From: Sphaerisporangium flaviroseum | GTDB taxonomy: Bacteria > Actinomycetota > Actinomycetes > Streptosporangiales > Streptosporangiaceae | DNA length: 64,000 nucleotides | Direction: 5' to 3' | Assembly: GCF_039537005.1 (NCBI RefSeq) | Contig: NZ_BAAAZR010000003.1 | Location: forward strand, 117,311 to 181,310 | In this document: positions 1 through 8,995 of the stretch, one piece after another | How the letters are laid out: each line of letters begins with the position of its first letter | How positions within the stretch are numbered: the first letter of the stretch is position 1 | The notes under the pieces: model-generated | Told to the model about the DNA's origin: nothing | The model's input: only the letters and a program-made list of their open reading frames with translations | Database searches by the model: none | Translations under genes and position numbers: made by a program

Positions 1-1
1 C

Positions 2-1987
2 GGGACCCACGGGCCTGAGCAGGCGGCCGGCCGCAGTGAGACGACCGGAGAGGCCGCGCCGCAAGAGCCCATGGCGGGCGAGGGTCCCGTGGAGCCGGTG
101 CCCCCGGGGCGATGGGCCGAATACCCCACCGGGCCGTCCTTCCTGACGGCACTCCTGGAAGGCCGTTCGCCCCGCGCCGTGTGGAACGTTCTGCCAGGCA
201 CAGGCACAGGCACTGGCACTGGCACTGGGACCGGGAGCGGGGCTGGAGCTGGGACCGGGACTGGGGCTGGGAGCGGGGCTGGAGCTGGGACCGGGGCTGG
301 GACTCGGGCCGGGACTGGGACCGGGAGCGGGGCTGCGGCTAAGGCCGTCGGTGATGACGGGCCCGGGTGGGTGGAAGGGATCGCTCTGGCGGTGCTGGCC
401 ACGTTGCGGGGTGGCAGGGGAGCCGTGGTGGTCGTGCCGGACGGCAAGGACGTGGCCTCGCTCGACGCCGCCTTGCGCCGCGTCCTAGGGGAGGGCGGGC
501 ACGTCGCGCTGACCGCCGACCTCGGCCCGGCCGAGCGCTACCGCCGGTGGCTGCGGGTGCTGAGAGGGCAGGTACGCGTCGCCGTCGGCACCCGGGCGGC
601 GGCGTTCGCCCCGGTCGCCGACCTCGGTCTGGCGGTCATCTGGGATGACGGTGACGACCTGCACGCCGAACGGCTCGCCCCCTACCCCCACGCGCGTGAG
701 GTCCTGGCCCTGCGCGCCCACCAGACGGGGGCCGCCATGCTGATCGCGGGCTACGCCCGGACGGCAGAGGCGACGCAGCTCATCGCCACGGGCTGGGCCC
801 GCCCGATCGGCGCCACCAGAGAGGCGCTCCGGCGGTACGCGCCGCGCGTGCGGCCGTCCGGCGACGACACCGACCTGGCCCGCGACGAGGCCGCGCGCGC
901 GGCCCGCCTGCCCAGCGTGGCGTGGGCGGCGCTCAAGCACGGCCTCGCGAGCGGCCCCGTCCTGGTCCAGGTGCCGCGCCGCGGCTACCTGCCCGCGCTC
1001 GCCTGCCAGTCCTGCCGGGCGCTCGCACGCTGCGTCCAGTCGCCGGCGCCCCCCACCGAACCGGCGCTCTCGCCCCACGTCCATGGGCGCACCCACGGCC
1101 ACTCGCCTTCCCAAAGCCACGCCCACGCCGAAGGCCACGCCCAAGGCCGGCACCACGGGTCCGAGGCCGGGGACGCGGGTGTGCGGGGTGGGGAAGGGCC
1201 GCTGTGCGGAGGGCCGCTGGCGTTGCGTAGCGGGCATGCGGCGCCCTACTGCCGCTGGTGCGGCCGCATCGCCGGCACCTGGCGGTGCCAGTCGTGCGGG
1301 AGCAACCGGATGAGGGCGGTGGTGGTCGGCGCCCGGCGCACGGCCGAGGAGCTGGGGCGCGCCTTCCCGTCCGTCCCGGTGAAGACCTCCGGGCGCGACG
1401 GCGTCCTCGCCACGGTGGGCGCGGCGCCCGCGCTCGTCGTGGCCACCCCGGGCGCGGAGCCGGTCGCCGAGGGCGGGTACGCGGCGGCGGTCCTCCTGGA
1501 CGGCTGGGCCCTGCTCGGCCGCCCCGACCTGCGAGCGGCCGAGGAGACGGTACGCCGCTGGATGAACGCGGCGGCGCTGTGCCGCCCGGCCGCCGAGCTG
1601 GTGGTGCTCGCCGACTCGGCCCTGCCCGCGGTGCAGGCGCTGCTCCGGTGGGATCCGGTCACGCACGCCGAGCGCGAGCTTGCCGAGCGTACGGCGCTGG
1701 GGTTCCCGCCGGCCGTACGGATGGCCACGCTGACCGGTTCCGCCGCGGGAGTCAGGGAGATGGCGGCCGGCCTCAGGCTCCCCGAGGGCGCGCAGGTTCT
1801 CGGCCCCGTTCCCGTCGAGACCTCCCGTCGCGCCAAGGGAGAGGCAGAGGAACGGCTGATGATCCGTGTGCCCCGCGGGGTAGGCGGCCGGCTCGCCCGG
1901 GCGCTCAAGGGAGCGTCGGGCGTGAGGTCCGCGCGTAAGGCTCCCGACCTGGTCCGGGTGTGTATGGATCCGATCGATCTGATCTGA
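2..1987 (+). CDS. priA: Primosomal protein N' (PriA), 5'-truncated by window edge
   Basis: The reading frame is already open at base 2, so the true start lies upstream and the N-terminal DNA-binding domain is missing; the ATG at 71 is internal. PriA restarts collapsed replication forks. What is visible is the degenerate helicase core and zinc-binding region typical of actinobacterial PriA: the Walker A position is not a P-loop (LPGTGTG follows VWNV) and the DEEH-like Walker B reads DDGDD near base 645, so ATPase activity is doubtful. The zinc cysteines are present (CQSC near 1004-1015, C near 1031, C near 1205, then CRWC and CQSC). Two unusual insertions occur: a Gly-Thr/Gly-Ala repeat at about 200-340, at the Walker A position, and a histidine-rich stretch at about 1071-1166 that separates the third and fourth zinc cysteines by about 58 residues. 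Family identity is firm; the function of the insertions is unknown. Confidence 0.88.
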   Translation, partial: GTHGPEQAAGRSETTGEAAPQEPMAGEGPVEPVPPGRWAEYPTGPSFLTALLEGRSPRAVWNVLPGTGTGTGTGTGTGSGAGAGTGTGAGSGAGAGTGAGTRAGTGTGSGAAAKAVGDDGPGWVEGIALAVLATLRGGRGAVVVVPDGKDVASLDAALRRVLGEGGHVALTADLGPAERYRRWLRVLRGQVRVAVGTRAAAFAPVADLGLAVIWDDGDDLHAERLAPYPHAREVLALRAHQTGAAMLIAGYARTAEATQLIATGWARPIGATREALRRYAPRVRPSGDDTDLARDEAARAARLPSVAWAALKHGLASGPVLVQVPRRGYLPALACQSCRALARCVQSPAPPTEPALSPHVHGRTHGHSPSQSHAHAEGHAQGRHHGSEAGDAGVRGGEGPLCGGPLALRSGHAAPYCRWCGRIAGTWRCQSCGSNRMRAVVVGARRTAEELGRAFPSVPVKTSGRDGVLATVGAAPALVVATPGAEPVAEGGYAAAVLLDGWALLGRPDLRAAEETVRRWMNAAALCRPAAELVVLADSALPAVQALLRWDPVTHAERELAERTALGFPPAVRMATLTGSAAGVREMAAGLRLPEGAQVLGPVPVETSRRAKGEAEERLMIRVPRGVGGRLARALKGASGVRSARKAPDLVRVCMDPIDLI

Positions 1988-2037
1988 CCCGGCGTCGCCG
2001 ATTCGCGGTGCCGAAAGTAAGCCGTTAGTTTCTCCCT

Positions 2038-3747
2038 GTGTCGATCGAATGGGTGAACGGGGCCATCGAGGAGATCCGGGCGTGGGGGCGTTCGAGGAAT
2101 GTCGCGGTGGACGTCGACGAGGTCCGGCTCCTGTGCGACTACGCCAGCGACTATCTCGACGTCAGCGAGCTGTCCGACATCACGCCCGGCACGTTCGAGC
2201 AACTGCTGCTCGACATCTACCCGCGCAAGGTCATCGCACCGCCGGAGAGCGCGGCGGAGACGGTCGCGGCGGCGCATACTCTGGTCGACTTCCTGCTCGA
2301 AAGCGGAGAGATCGGCGCCAAGATGGCCGTCCGAATGCGGGCGAAGATCGACGAGATCGCGCCCCAGATGCCGGCGGCCCTGGCCGACACCTCGAGGTTC
2401 GGCATGGCCAAGAGCATCTTCGGAGCGATGGGCGCCGACACCGACGCCCTCGACGCGACCTCACCCGGTTCCGACGACTTCCCCGGGCAGTCGTCGCACC
2501 GGCTGCGGGGCGTCACGGCCGACGAGGAGTGCGACTGTCCCGGCTGCTCGCCGCTGCCCGCCGTACGGCTGGCGCCGCCCGAGGCGGTCGCACAGGCGGT
2601 TCGCGAGGTGGGCCTGCTCCGCGACGCCCACCGGGTGGTGACCTGGATGCTGGACACCGGTCGCGCGCCGACGGTGCGGGGGGCGCTGCGTGTGAGGGAC
2701 GCGGGGCGCGTCGCCAGAGAGCTCGGCATCGCCGCTCCGGCCCTGGCCTGGGAGCTGGCGGTCACGATCGAGCTGGCGGAGGTCTCCGGCACGACGGTCA
2801 CGGCGCGTGGCCTTCGGCCGCTGGCCGAACGCGACGACGAGGAGGTCCTGGAGCTCTGGGCGGGCACGGTGGCCTTCCTGACCGGCGGCCCGGCCGCCGA
2901 GGTCACCGGCTGGGCCGAGCTCGACCGGGAGCTCTACGCGATCCACGACCTGCTCTACCGGCTGCAGGCGCCCATGACCGTCCTGGCGATCCGCGAGCAC
3001 CTCGACGAGACCTGGGCGGGTGACCGGCCGAGCGGCGACGACCCCGGTGAGCTGGACGCGGCGCTCGACGTCCTCGCGTCCTGCGGCACCGTGCGGCGCC
3101 GGGGGGACGCCGTTGAGCTGACCCCTCACGGTCTGTGGGGGCTGCGCGAGATGTACTCCCGCATGGGCGTCGCGGCGCCCATCGCCCCCGACCCCGCCGA
3201 GGGGGACGCGCACGGGCTCATCGCGGCGCTGCTGGGCGAGATGCCGGCCGAGCAGGCAGAGCGGGACATCGCCTCGTGGCTGGAGCGGCGCTCCGCCGAG
3301 GAGGCGGCACGCGAGTTGCTCACCGCCGTCCGGGGAGCGGTGGCGGTGACACGCGGGGTGGCCGTCACGATCGTCGACCGCCTGGGGCCCGAGGCGGCCC
3401 CCGCCGTGCGGTCGTTCCTCGACGACCCGGAGCTGCGCCCGCACGCCGTCCACTGGCTGGAGTCCAAGAGCATGGGCGCACCGGCCCTGACCGCCGACGA
3501 GGTCCTGTGGGTGAGCGTCGACATGCTGGCCCTGGCGATGCCGGCCGCCGAGGAGAACCCCGAGCAGTTCGCAGGGAACCTCGCAGGCGCGGGGCCTCCC
3601 GCCCACGTCATCGAGGAGATGTGGCGGGTCGACCACCCCGACGTCGCGGAGGTGCTCGACCTCCTTGGCCGTCACCTGCCCGACCGGAACGTCGCCAAGG
3701 CCGCCAGGAAGGCGGCGTTCAAGGCCCGCTCTCGCGGGATTCACTGA
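2038..3747 (+). CDS. Conserved hypothetical protein with CxCxxC motif, paralog A
   Basis: A 569-residue soluble protein with a GTG start about 50 bases after priA; no strong ribosome site is visible. I do not recognise a named family. It has an acidic, helical N-terminal region of about 160 residues, a Cys cluster ECDCPGC near residue 165, a central part ending in a winged-helix-like pattern (LDAALDVLASCG ... LTPHGLWGLREMY), and a C-terminal helical segment ending VAKAARKAAFKARSR. The next gene is a clear paralog sharing the Cys cluster, the LTPxGxW pattern and the basic C-terminus. The N-terminal extension is missing in that paralog. No signal peptide or membrane segment is seen. HEAT-like C-terminal helices and a metal or redox role for the cysteines are inferences only. 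Confidence 0.72.
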   Translation: MSIEWVNGAIEEIRAWGRSRNVAVDVDEVRLLCDYASDYLDVSELSDITPGTFEQLLLDIYPRKVIAPPESAAETVAAAHTLVDFLLESGEIGAKMAVRMRAKIDEIAPQMPAALADTSRFGMAKSIFGAMGADTDALDATSPGSDDFPGQSSHRLRGVTADEECDCPGCSPLPAVRLAPPEAVAQAVREVGLLRDAHRVVTWMLDTGRAPTVRGALRVRDAGRVARELGIAAPALAWELAVTIELAEVSGTTVTARGLRPLAERDDEEVLELWAGTVAFLTGGPAAEVTGWAELDRELYAIHDLLYRLQAPMTVLAIREHLDETWAGDRPSGDDPGELDAALDVLASCGTVRRRGDAVELTPHGLWGLREMYSRMGVAAPIAPDPAEGDAHGLIAALLGEMPAEQAERDIASWLERRSAEEAARELLTAVRGAVAVTRGVAVTIVDRLGPEAAPAVRSFLDDPELRPHAVHWLESKSMGAPALTADEVLWVSVDMLALAMPAAEENPEQFAGNLAGAGPPAHVIEEMWRVDHPDVAEVLDLLGRHLPDRNVAKAARKAAFKARSRGIH

Positions 3748-3810
3748 CGGGTCGCGGCCAACGTCCGGAGTCGGTCATCGGGTGTGGCTGCTGTGGAGTA
3801 AGTTGCCTGA

Positions 3811-5172
3811 ATGGCCAACAGTGGGAACGGCGGTATCTTCGATCTTGGGGAGCTGCGCAGCCTCATCGACGAGCTGGGTGGCGTCTCCGGCGAAGAGCGC
3901 GAGGCGCTGCTCGCCGAGATGGCAGGTGGACACGACGAGTGCGACTGTGGCGACTGCGGGAGCGAGGTGCTGAGCTTTCCGCCGGTCGAGGTCGCGTCCG
4001 CGGCCGAGCTCGCCGAGGCGGTCCTCTCCGTGCCGCTGGTCAGCGACGCCCGGCGGCTGGCCGTGTGGACCGGCGCCCGCGAGGTGACCGAAGAGGGCAT
4101 GCTGTTCCCCGCCGACGCGGCCGAGGCCGGCCGTGAGCTCGGTCTCACCGGCGAGCGGCTGCGCCTGGTCTGGATCGTGGCCGTCAACAGCGGCCTGCTC
4201 CGCATCGACCGGGCCGGCGCCTCGCCCGGGCGTGCCCTTCCGCCCGACCTGATGGAGTTCTGGGACGGCGTGGTCATGGATGTGCTCGACCGCACCGACG
4301 AAGGGCTCACGGGCTCCGCGGTGGCCGACGAGCACCTGACCGAGATGCTCGCCACGATCTACGCCACCAGCGACGGCATCACCTACGCCGCCCTGGTCGA
4401 GGGCATGCTCCAGGCGCACGAGATCGGCTGTGAGGCCCGTGCCCCCGAGATGCGGCGGCTGCGCGAGGAGCTTCCCGCCGAGCTCGACGTCGCCCTCGAC
4501 CTCCTGCGCTACTGCGGGCTTTTCGAGCGCACCGCCGACGGCGTCCGGCTGACCCCGCTCGGCGTGTGGGCCGTCCGCCAGGATTTGCTGCGCGAGGGCC
4601 ATGACGCGCCGCTGCTCTCCGAGGTCGCCGGGTTCGCCGAGCTCAGCGCCGCCGAGCTGGTCGACGCGATGCTGTCGGGCGAGGCGCCGTCGAGCGCCCC
4701 GATGCTGTGGGTGGAGCGTCGCGTCCCAGAGGACGCCGCACGCGAGCTGATCAAGGTCGCGGCCTCCGGCACCGCCGGGCAGCGGGGGGTCATCGGCACG
4801 GTCCTCGAGGAGATGGGGCCGGAGGCCGAGCCCGCGCTGAGGGAGGCGCTGGCCGAGCCCACGATGTGGCGGCACGCGGCGGTCTGGCTCGGCGTGCGCG
4901 ACCTGGACGCGCCCGTCCTCACCGAGGACGACGGCACCTGGCTCGCGGTCGACACGCTGGCCACCCTGCTGCACCTCCCCGACGCCCAGGAGGCGATGGG
5001 CGAGTTCGAGGCGCTGGAGGCGGGCGACGAGCTGCTTCGCCTGGTGGAGGAGGTCAGCCGCAGCAGCCATCCCGACGCCATCGCCGTCCTGGAGCTGCTC
5101 GGCTCCCACCACCCGGACACCGCGATCGCCAAGGCGGCGCGCAAGGCCGCCATGAAGGCGCGTTCCCGCTGA
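3811..5172 (+). CDS. Conserved hypothetical protein with CxCxxC motif, paralog B
   Basis: A 453-residue soluble protein starting with ATG, 63 bases after paralog A. A Cys cluster ECDCGDC lies near residues 47-53, after a short acidic N-terminus. Then come a helical domain (DAAEAGRELGLTGERLRLVW), a winged-helix-like stretch (LDLLRYCGLFERTADGV then LTPLGVWAVRQ), and a C-terminal part ending HPDTAIAKAARKAAMKARSR, nearly the same as the end of its upstream neighbour. The pair is a tandem duplication that has diverged, the upstream copy carrying an extra N-terminal domain. Its place between priA and def suggests a housekeeping context but does not define a function. No catalytic motif is recognised. 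Confidence 0.72.
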   Translation: MANSGNGGIFDLGELRSLIDELGGVSGEEREALLAEMAGGHDECDCGDCGSEVLSFPPVEVASAAELAEAVLSVPLVSDARRLAVWTGAREVTEEGMLFPADAAEAGRELGLTGERLRLVWIVAVNSGLLRIDRAGASPGRALPPDLMEFWDGVVMDVLDRTDEGLTGSAVADEHLTEMLATIYATSDGITYAALVEGMLQAHEIGCEARAPEMRRLREELPAELDVALDLLRYCGLFERTADGVRLTPLGVWAVRQDLLREGHDAPLLSEVAGFAELSAAELVDAMLSGEAPSSAPMLWVERRVPEDAARELIKVAASGTAGQRGVIGTVLEEMGPEAEPALREALAEPTMWRHAAVWLGVRDLDAPVLTEDDGTWLAVDTLATLLHLPDAQEAMGEFEALEAGDELLRLVEEVSRSSHPDAIAVLELLGSHHPDTAIAKAARKAAMKARSR

Positions 5173-5313
5173 TCAGTGCCGCGGCTTCGGTCGCTCCCGA
5201 CCGAGCGGCCCCCGGTTGGGTCCTCCGGCGCGCTGGCTGATCGGTAATCGCCGGGTCCGCTGTGAGCCATAAACTAGAGGGACCCTTAATTCGTGATGTG
5301 ATCGGAGTCGTCC

Positions 5314-5862
5314 GTGGCAATTCAGTCGATCCGCCTGTTCGGCGATCCGGTGCTGCGCACCCCCGCGGAGCCGGTGGTGGATTTCGACAAGGAGCTGCGC
5401 AAGCTCGTCAAGGACCTCACCGACACCATGATGGACGCTCCGGGGGCGGGGCTCGCGGCGCCGCAGATCGGCGTGGGCCTGCGCGTGTTCACCTACTACG
5501 TCGACGACACCCTCGGCCATCTGATCAACCCCACCCTCGACCTGTCGGACGAGAAGGACGAGGAGGGCGAGGAGGGCTGCCTGTCCTTCCCGGGCCTCAC
5601 CTTCCCGACGCCGCGCGCGATCCGCGCGGTGGCGAAGGGGGTCGACATGCACGGCGAGCCCATCACCATCGAGGGCACCGACCTGATGGCCCGCTGCGTG
5701 CAGCATGAGACCGACCATCTCGACGGGGTGCTGTTCATCGACCGCATGGATCTCAAGCAGCGCAAGCTGGCGATGAAGGCGATCCGCGAGGCGGAGTGGA
5801 GCGGCCTTTCCGTCCCCGCGGTCAAGTTCTCGCCGCATGCCACTCAAGGGAAGGCTCTCTAG
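5314..5862 (+). CDS. def: Peptide deformylase
   Basis: A 182-residue metalloenzyme that removes the formyl group from the initiator methionine of new proteins in the cytoplasm. All three family motifs are present: GAGLAAPQIG (44-53), EGCLS with metal ligand Cys89, and QHETDH giving the HExxH pair at 131-135. Length is normal. It begins with GTG preceded by GGAG at a suitable distance. Only three bases separate it from fmt, the enzyme that adds the formyl group, so the two ends of the formyl cycle are co-transcribed. Confidence 0.96.
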   Translation: MAIQSIRLFGDPVLRTPAEPVVDFDKELRKLVKDLTDTMMDAPGAGLAAPQIGVGLRVFTYYVDDTLGHLINPTLDLSDEKDEEGEEGCLSFPGLTFPTPRAIRAVAKGVDMHGEPITIEGTDLMARCVQHETDHLDGVLFIDRMDLKQRKLAMKAIREAEWSGLSVPAVKFSPHATQGKAL

Positions 5863-5865
5863 CCC

Positions 5866-6816
5866 GTGCGCCTCGTCTTCGCCGGAACCCCGGAAACCGC
5901 CCTGCCGTCGCTTCGGGCGCTGCTCGACTCGCCCCGGCACGAGGTGGTGGCCGTGGTGACCCGGCCGGACGCCCAGTCTGGGCGGGGGCGCAAGGTCCAT
6001 TCGAGCCCCGTGGCCGAGCTCGCCGAGTCCGCCGGCATCGAGGTGCTCCGGCCGGCGAAGGCCGGCCATCCGGAGTTCCTCGCCCGGCTGAAGGCCATCG
6101 ATCCCGACTGCTGCCCGGTCGTCGCCTACGGTGCCCTGCTGCCGCAGTCGGCGCTCGACATCCCGCGGTTCGGCTGGATCAACCTGCACTTCTCGCTGCT
6201 GCCCGCGTGGCGGGGCGCCGCCCCCGTTCAGCATGCCGTGCTGCACGGCGATCCGATCACCGGCGCGACGACGTTCCAGATCGTCAAGGAGCTCGACGCC
6301 GGACCGGTCTACGGTGTCGTGACCGAGGAGATCCGGCCTGACGACACCACCGGCTCGCTTCTGGGCCGGCTCGCCGAGTCGGGCGCCGGGCTGCTGTCCG
6401 CGACGCTCGACGGCGTGGAGGACGGCAAGCTCGAGGCACGCCCGCAGCCGGGCGACGGCACGACCTACGCTTCCAAGATCGACGTCCCGGACGCCCGGGT
6501 CGACTGGACCGCTCCGGCCATGCGGGTCGACCGGTTGGTCCGCGCCTGCACCCCTTCGCCGGGCGCCTGGGCCGAGTTCCGCGGTCAGCGGCTCAAGCTC
6601 GGACCGGTGCGGCTCGCGCCCGACGCGGCGCAGCTCGTCCCCGGCATCGGCCCGTTGGCGCCCGGTGAGATCGCGGTCGCCAAGAACACCGTCCTGGTGG
6701 GCACCGCGAGCCACCCCGTGCGGCTCGGTGAGGTCCAGCCGCAGGGCAAGCGCCTGATGACGGCAGGGGAGTGGGCACGCGGCGTCCGTCTCGCGCCTGG
6801 AGACCGGCTCGACTGA
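5866..6816 (+). CDS. fmt: Methionyl-tRNA formyltransferase
   Basis: A 316-residue enzyme that transfers the formyl group of 10-formyltetrahydrofolate to Met-tRNA(fMet) to make initiator tRNA. The start MRLVFAGTPE, the folate-binding HFSLLPAWRGAAP motif near residues 107-119, and the C-terminal domain beginning near residue 205 (TYASKID) match the family. It starts with GTG three bases after the def stop, in the usual def-fmt order. rsmB follows about 100 bases later on the same strand. Confidence 0.96.
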   Translation: MRLVFAGTPETALPSLRALLDSPRHEVVAVVTRPDAQSGRGRKVHSSPVAELAESAGIEVLRPAKAGHPEFLARLKAIDPDCCPVVAYGALLPQSALDIPRFGWINLHFSLLPAWRGAAPVQHAVLHGDPITGATTFQIVKELDAGPVYGVVTEEIRPDDTTGSLLGRLAESGAGLLSATLDGVEDGKLEARPQPGDGTTYASKIDVPDARVDWTAPAMRVDRLVRACTPSPGAWAEFRGQRLKLGPVRLAPDAAQLVPGIGPLAPGEIAVAKNTVLVGTASHPVRLGEVQPQGKRLMTAGEWARGVRLAPGDRLD

Positions 6817-6923
6817 CCGCGGCCATGAGCCGCTCGCCTCAGGCAGGCGATCAAGGTGACGGCCGAGGTGTGACGCCGGTGGACCGGCAGTGGTGATGGA
6901 CGCGACGTTACGGGGGAAATGTG

Positions 6924-8327
6924 ATGCAGGGTGACGGGGCGGCCGGTCGGTCGAAGGCCCGGGGCCGTGTGCACGGCAGGCGTCCGAAGCCGGTGCGCGA
7001 CGAGGCGCGCAACGTCGCCTACGACCTGCTCCGGGCCGTCGACGAGCGTGACGCCTACGCCAACCTGCTGATGCCCACTCTGCTGCGCGAGCGTGGCCTG
7101 GCCGGGCGCGACGCCGCCCTGGCGACCGAGCTGGCCTATGGCACGCTGCGCGGCCTCGGCACCTACGACGAGATCATCGCCGCGTGCAGCGACCGGCCGC
7201 CCGAGGAGATCGACCCGCCGCTGCTCGACGCGATCCGCATCGGGGTCCACCAGCTGCTCAAGACCCGGGTGCCGCCGCACGCCGCCGTCAGTGCGACGGT
7301 CGATCTCGTACGGCTGCGCATCGGCACCGGCGCGTCCAAGTTCGCCAACGCGATCCTGCGCAAGGTCGCCACGCGGGATCTCCACGAGTGGCTGCCCATC
7401 GTGGCGCCCGACGCCGAACAGGACCCGGTCGGCCATCTCTCCGTCGCCTACAGCCATCCCCGGTGGATCACCTCGGCGCTCCGCGACGCCGTGGGCGGTG
7501 GCGCCGAGGAGACCGCGGCGCTGCTCGCCGCCGACAACGAGCGTCCCGGGGTGACGCTGGTCGCGTGGCCCGGCCGCAGCACGGTGGATGAGCTGGTCGA
7601 CGCCGGCGCCGTCGCCGCGCGCTACTCGCCGTACGCCGCTTACCTCCCCGAAGGCGACCCGGCCTCGATCGAGGCCGTCGCCCAGGGGCGCGCGGCCGTC
7701 CAGGACGAGGCCAGCCAGCTCGTCGCCCTGGCCCTGACCCGGCCCCCGGTCGACGGTTCCGACCGCCTGTGGCTCGACATGTGCGCCGGTCCTGGGGGCA
7801 AGGCCGGGCTGCTCGACGCGCTCGCCGTGGAGGAGGGCCGCCACCTGCTGGCCTCCGATCAGCGCTTCCACCGGTCCCGGCTGGTCTGGCGGGCGACGCG
7901 GAGGGCGGGGGTCATCACGGCCGACGGCACCGAGCCCGCCTGGCGTTCCGGGGCGTTCGACCGGGTGCTGGTGGACGCGCCGTGCACGGGTCTCGGCGCC
8001 CTCCGCCGGCGTCCCGAGGCCCGCTGGCGGCGCGATCCCGCGAGCGTGCCCGACCTGGCCGCCCTCCAGCGCCGGCTGCTCGGCTCGGCCCTGGACGCCG
8101 TGCGCCCCGGCGGGGTGGTCGCCTACGTGACCTGCTCGCCGCACCTGGCGGAGACCCAGGCCGTGGTGGGCGATGTGGTGAAGCGCCGAGGGGGCGCGGA
8201 GCTCCTCGACGCTCCCGGGTTCCTCGAAGAGGTCGACCAGCTCGGCGACGGCCCGTACGCCCAGTTCTGGCCGCATCGCCACGGCACCGACGCCATGTTC
8301 CTCGCTCTGCTGCGCAAGGTGTCCTGA
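6924..8327 (+). CDS. rsmB: 16S rRNA (cytosine-5-)-methyltransferase RsmB
   Basis: A 467-residue protein with an N-terminal NusB-like RNA-binding domain (ARNVAYDLLRAVDERDAYAN onward) and a C-terminal SAM-dependent Rossmann methyltransferase domain. The SAM loop is DMCAGPGGKAG near residue 285. Both catalytic-cysteine motifs are seen, VDAPCTGLG near 350 and YVTCSP near 400. RsmB methylates C967 (E. coli numbering) of 16S rRNA. I prefer the ATG at 6924 over the GTG at 6921, because GGGGGA at 6912-6917 is then six bases away. The fmt-rsmB order is widely conserved; rpe, often next, lies instead 2.3 kb downstream on the other strand. Confidence 0.93.
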   Translation: MQGDGAAGRSKARGRVHGRRPKPVRDEARNVAYDLLRAVDERDAYANLLMPTLLRERGLAGRDAALATELAYGTLRGLGTYDEIIAACSDRPPEEIDPPLLDAIRIGVHQLLKTRVPPHAAVSATVDLVRLRIGTGASKFANAILRKVATRDLHEWLPIVAPDAEQDPVGHLSVAYSHPRWITSALRDAVGGGAEETAALLAADNERPGVTLVAWPGRSTVDELVDAGAVAARYSPYAAYLPEGDPASIEAVAQGRAAVQDEASQLVALALTRPPVDGSDRLWLDMCAGPGGKAGLLDALAVEEGRHLLASDQRFHRSRLVWRATRRAGVITADGTEPAWRSGAFDRVLVDAPCTGLGALRRRPEARWRRDPASVPDLAALQRRLLGSALDAVRPGGVVAYVTCSPHLAETQAVVGDVVKRRGGAELLDAPGFLEEVDQLGDGPYAQFWPHRHGTDAMFLALLRKVS

Positions 8328-8369
8328 CCCGTTCGGCGGCGTTCCCGGCCGTGGCCACCCGCGGGCGCG

Positions 8370-8398
8370 TTGTCCGTAAGCTGGCCCGAACGAAATAT
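8370..8398 (+). promoter_or_regulatory. Candidate promoter of the cupin gene
   Basis: TTGTCC at 8370-8375, a 17-base spacer, and AAATAT at 8393-8398, about 20 bases before the cupin start. The -35 is fair and the -10 weak, so this is a guess by position and spacing. Confidence 0.3.
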
Positions 8399-8418
8399 GG
8401 TCATGAAGGGTGGCATAT

Positions 8419-8913
8419 ATGTCTTATCCGGATGCGCGGTATCTCGCGGACGAGGGCGAGGTCAGCGCGGTCTACCGGTCCTCGGGGCAGGCGGCCGAGC
8501 TCACCCTCGGCGCCGGCGGCACGAAGGTGAGCTACCTGGCGACCGGCGCGACCACGGACGGGCAGTTCGGCCTGTACAGGTGGGACATGAGCGGGCGGCC
8601 CACCGGTCCGAGTCCCCACTTCCACCGCACGATCTCGGAGTCGTTCTACATCCTGTCCGGGACGATGCGCCTGTTCAACGGGGACAAGTGGATCGAGGCC
8701 ACCCAGGGCGACTTCCTGTACGTCCCGCCGGGCGGCGTCCACGCGTTCGCCAACGAGTCCGGCAAGCCCGCGTCGATGCTGGTGCACTTCTCGCCGGGCG
8801 CCCCACGCGAGGCGTACTTCGAGGAGCTGGCCGAGATCGCCGAGACCGGACGCCGGCTCACCTCTGAGGAGTGGGCCGAGCTCTACCTCCGCCACGACCA
8901 GTACATGGTCTGA
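8419..8913 (+). CDS. Cupin-domain protein
   Basis: A 164-residue single-domain cupin. The metal-binding pattern is visible as SPHFHRTISESFYILSG (HxH, then Glu) followed by GDFLYVPPGGVHAF (the last His), so a mononuclear metal site is likely. Such proteins act as small dioxygenases, isomerases or binding proteins; the substrate cannot be read from the sequence. I chose the ATG at 8419 because GAAGGG at 8405-8410 is eight bases away; an in-frame GTG at 8410 would overlap that ribosome site. A hairpin follows the gene, suggesting a single-gene transcript. Confidence 0.85.
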   Translation: MSYPDARYLADEGEVSAVYRSSGQAAELTLGAGGTKVSYLATGATTDGQFGLYRWDMSGRPTGPSPHFHRTISESFYILSGTMRLFNGDKWIEATQGDFLYVPPGGVHAFANESGKPASMLVHFSPGAPREAYFEELAEIAETGRRLTSEEWAELYLRHDQYMV

Positions 8914-8934
8914 GGTCTCCGGCATACCGCGATC

Positions 8935-8960
8935 CGTGCGCCTCCGGGCGGGGGCGCACG
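8935..8960 (+). terminator. Hairpin terminator after the cupin gene
   Basis: Perfect 8-bp stem CGTGCGCC / GGCGCACG with a 10-base loop, 22 bases after the cupin stop. There is no T-run, as is common for actinobacterial terminators. Confidence 0.5.
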
Positions 8961-8995
8961 GTGGTGCTTTCGCTTTCCCCTCGGTAGGGCCTAGA

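Noticed and set aside
196..342. Frameshift or assembly error in priA at the GT/GA repeat
   Set aside because: The reading frame stays intact through the repeat and resumes with recognisable PriA sequence, so a real insertion is more likely, although repeat length may be misassembled.
5173..6714. Long opposite-strand frame of 513 codons over def and fmt
   Set aside because: High GC produces long antisense frames; def and fmt on the + strand are certain, and the antisense product has shadow-like His/Arg-rich composition.
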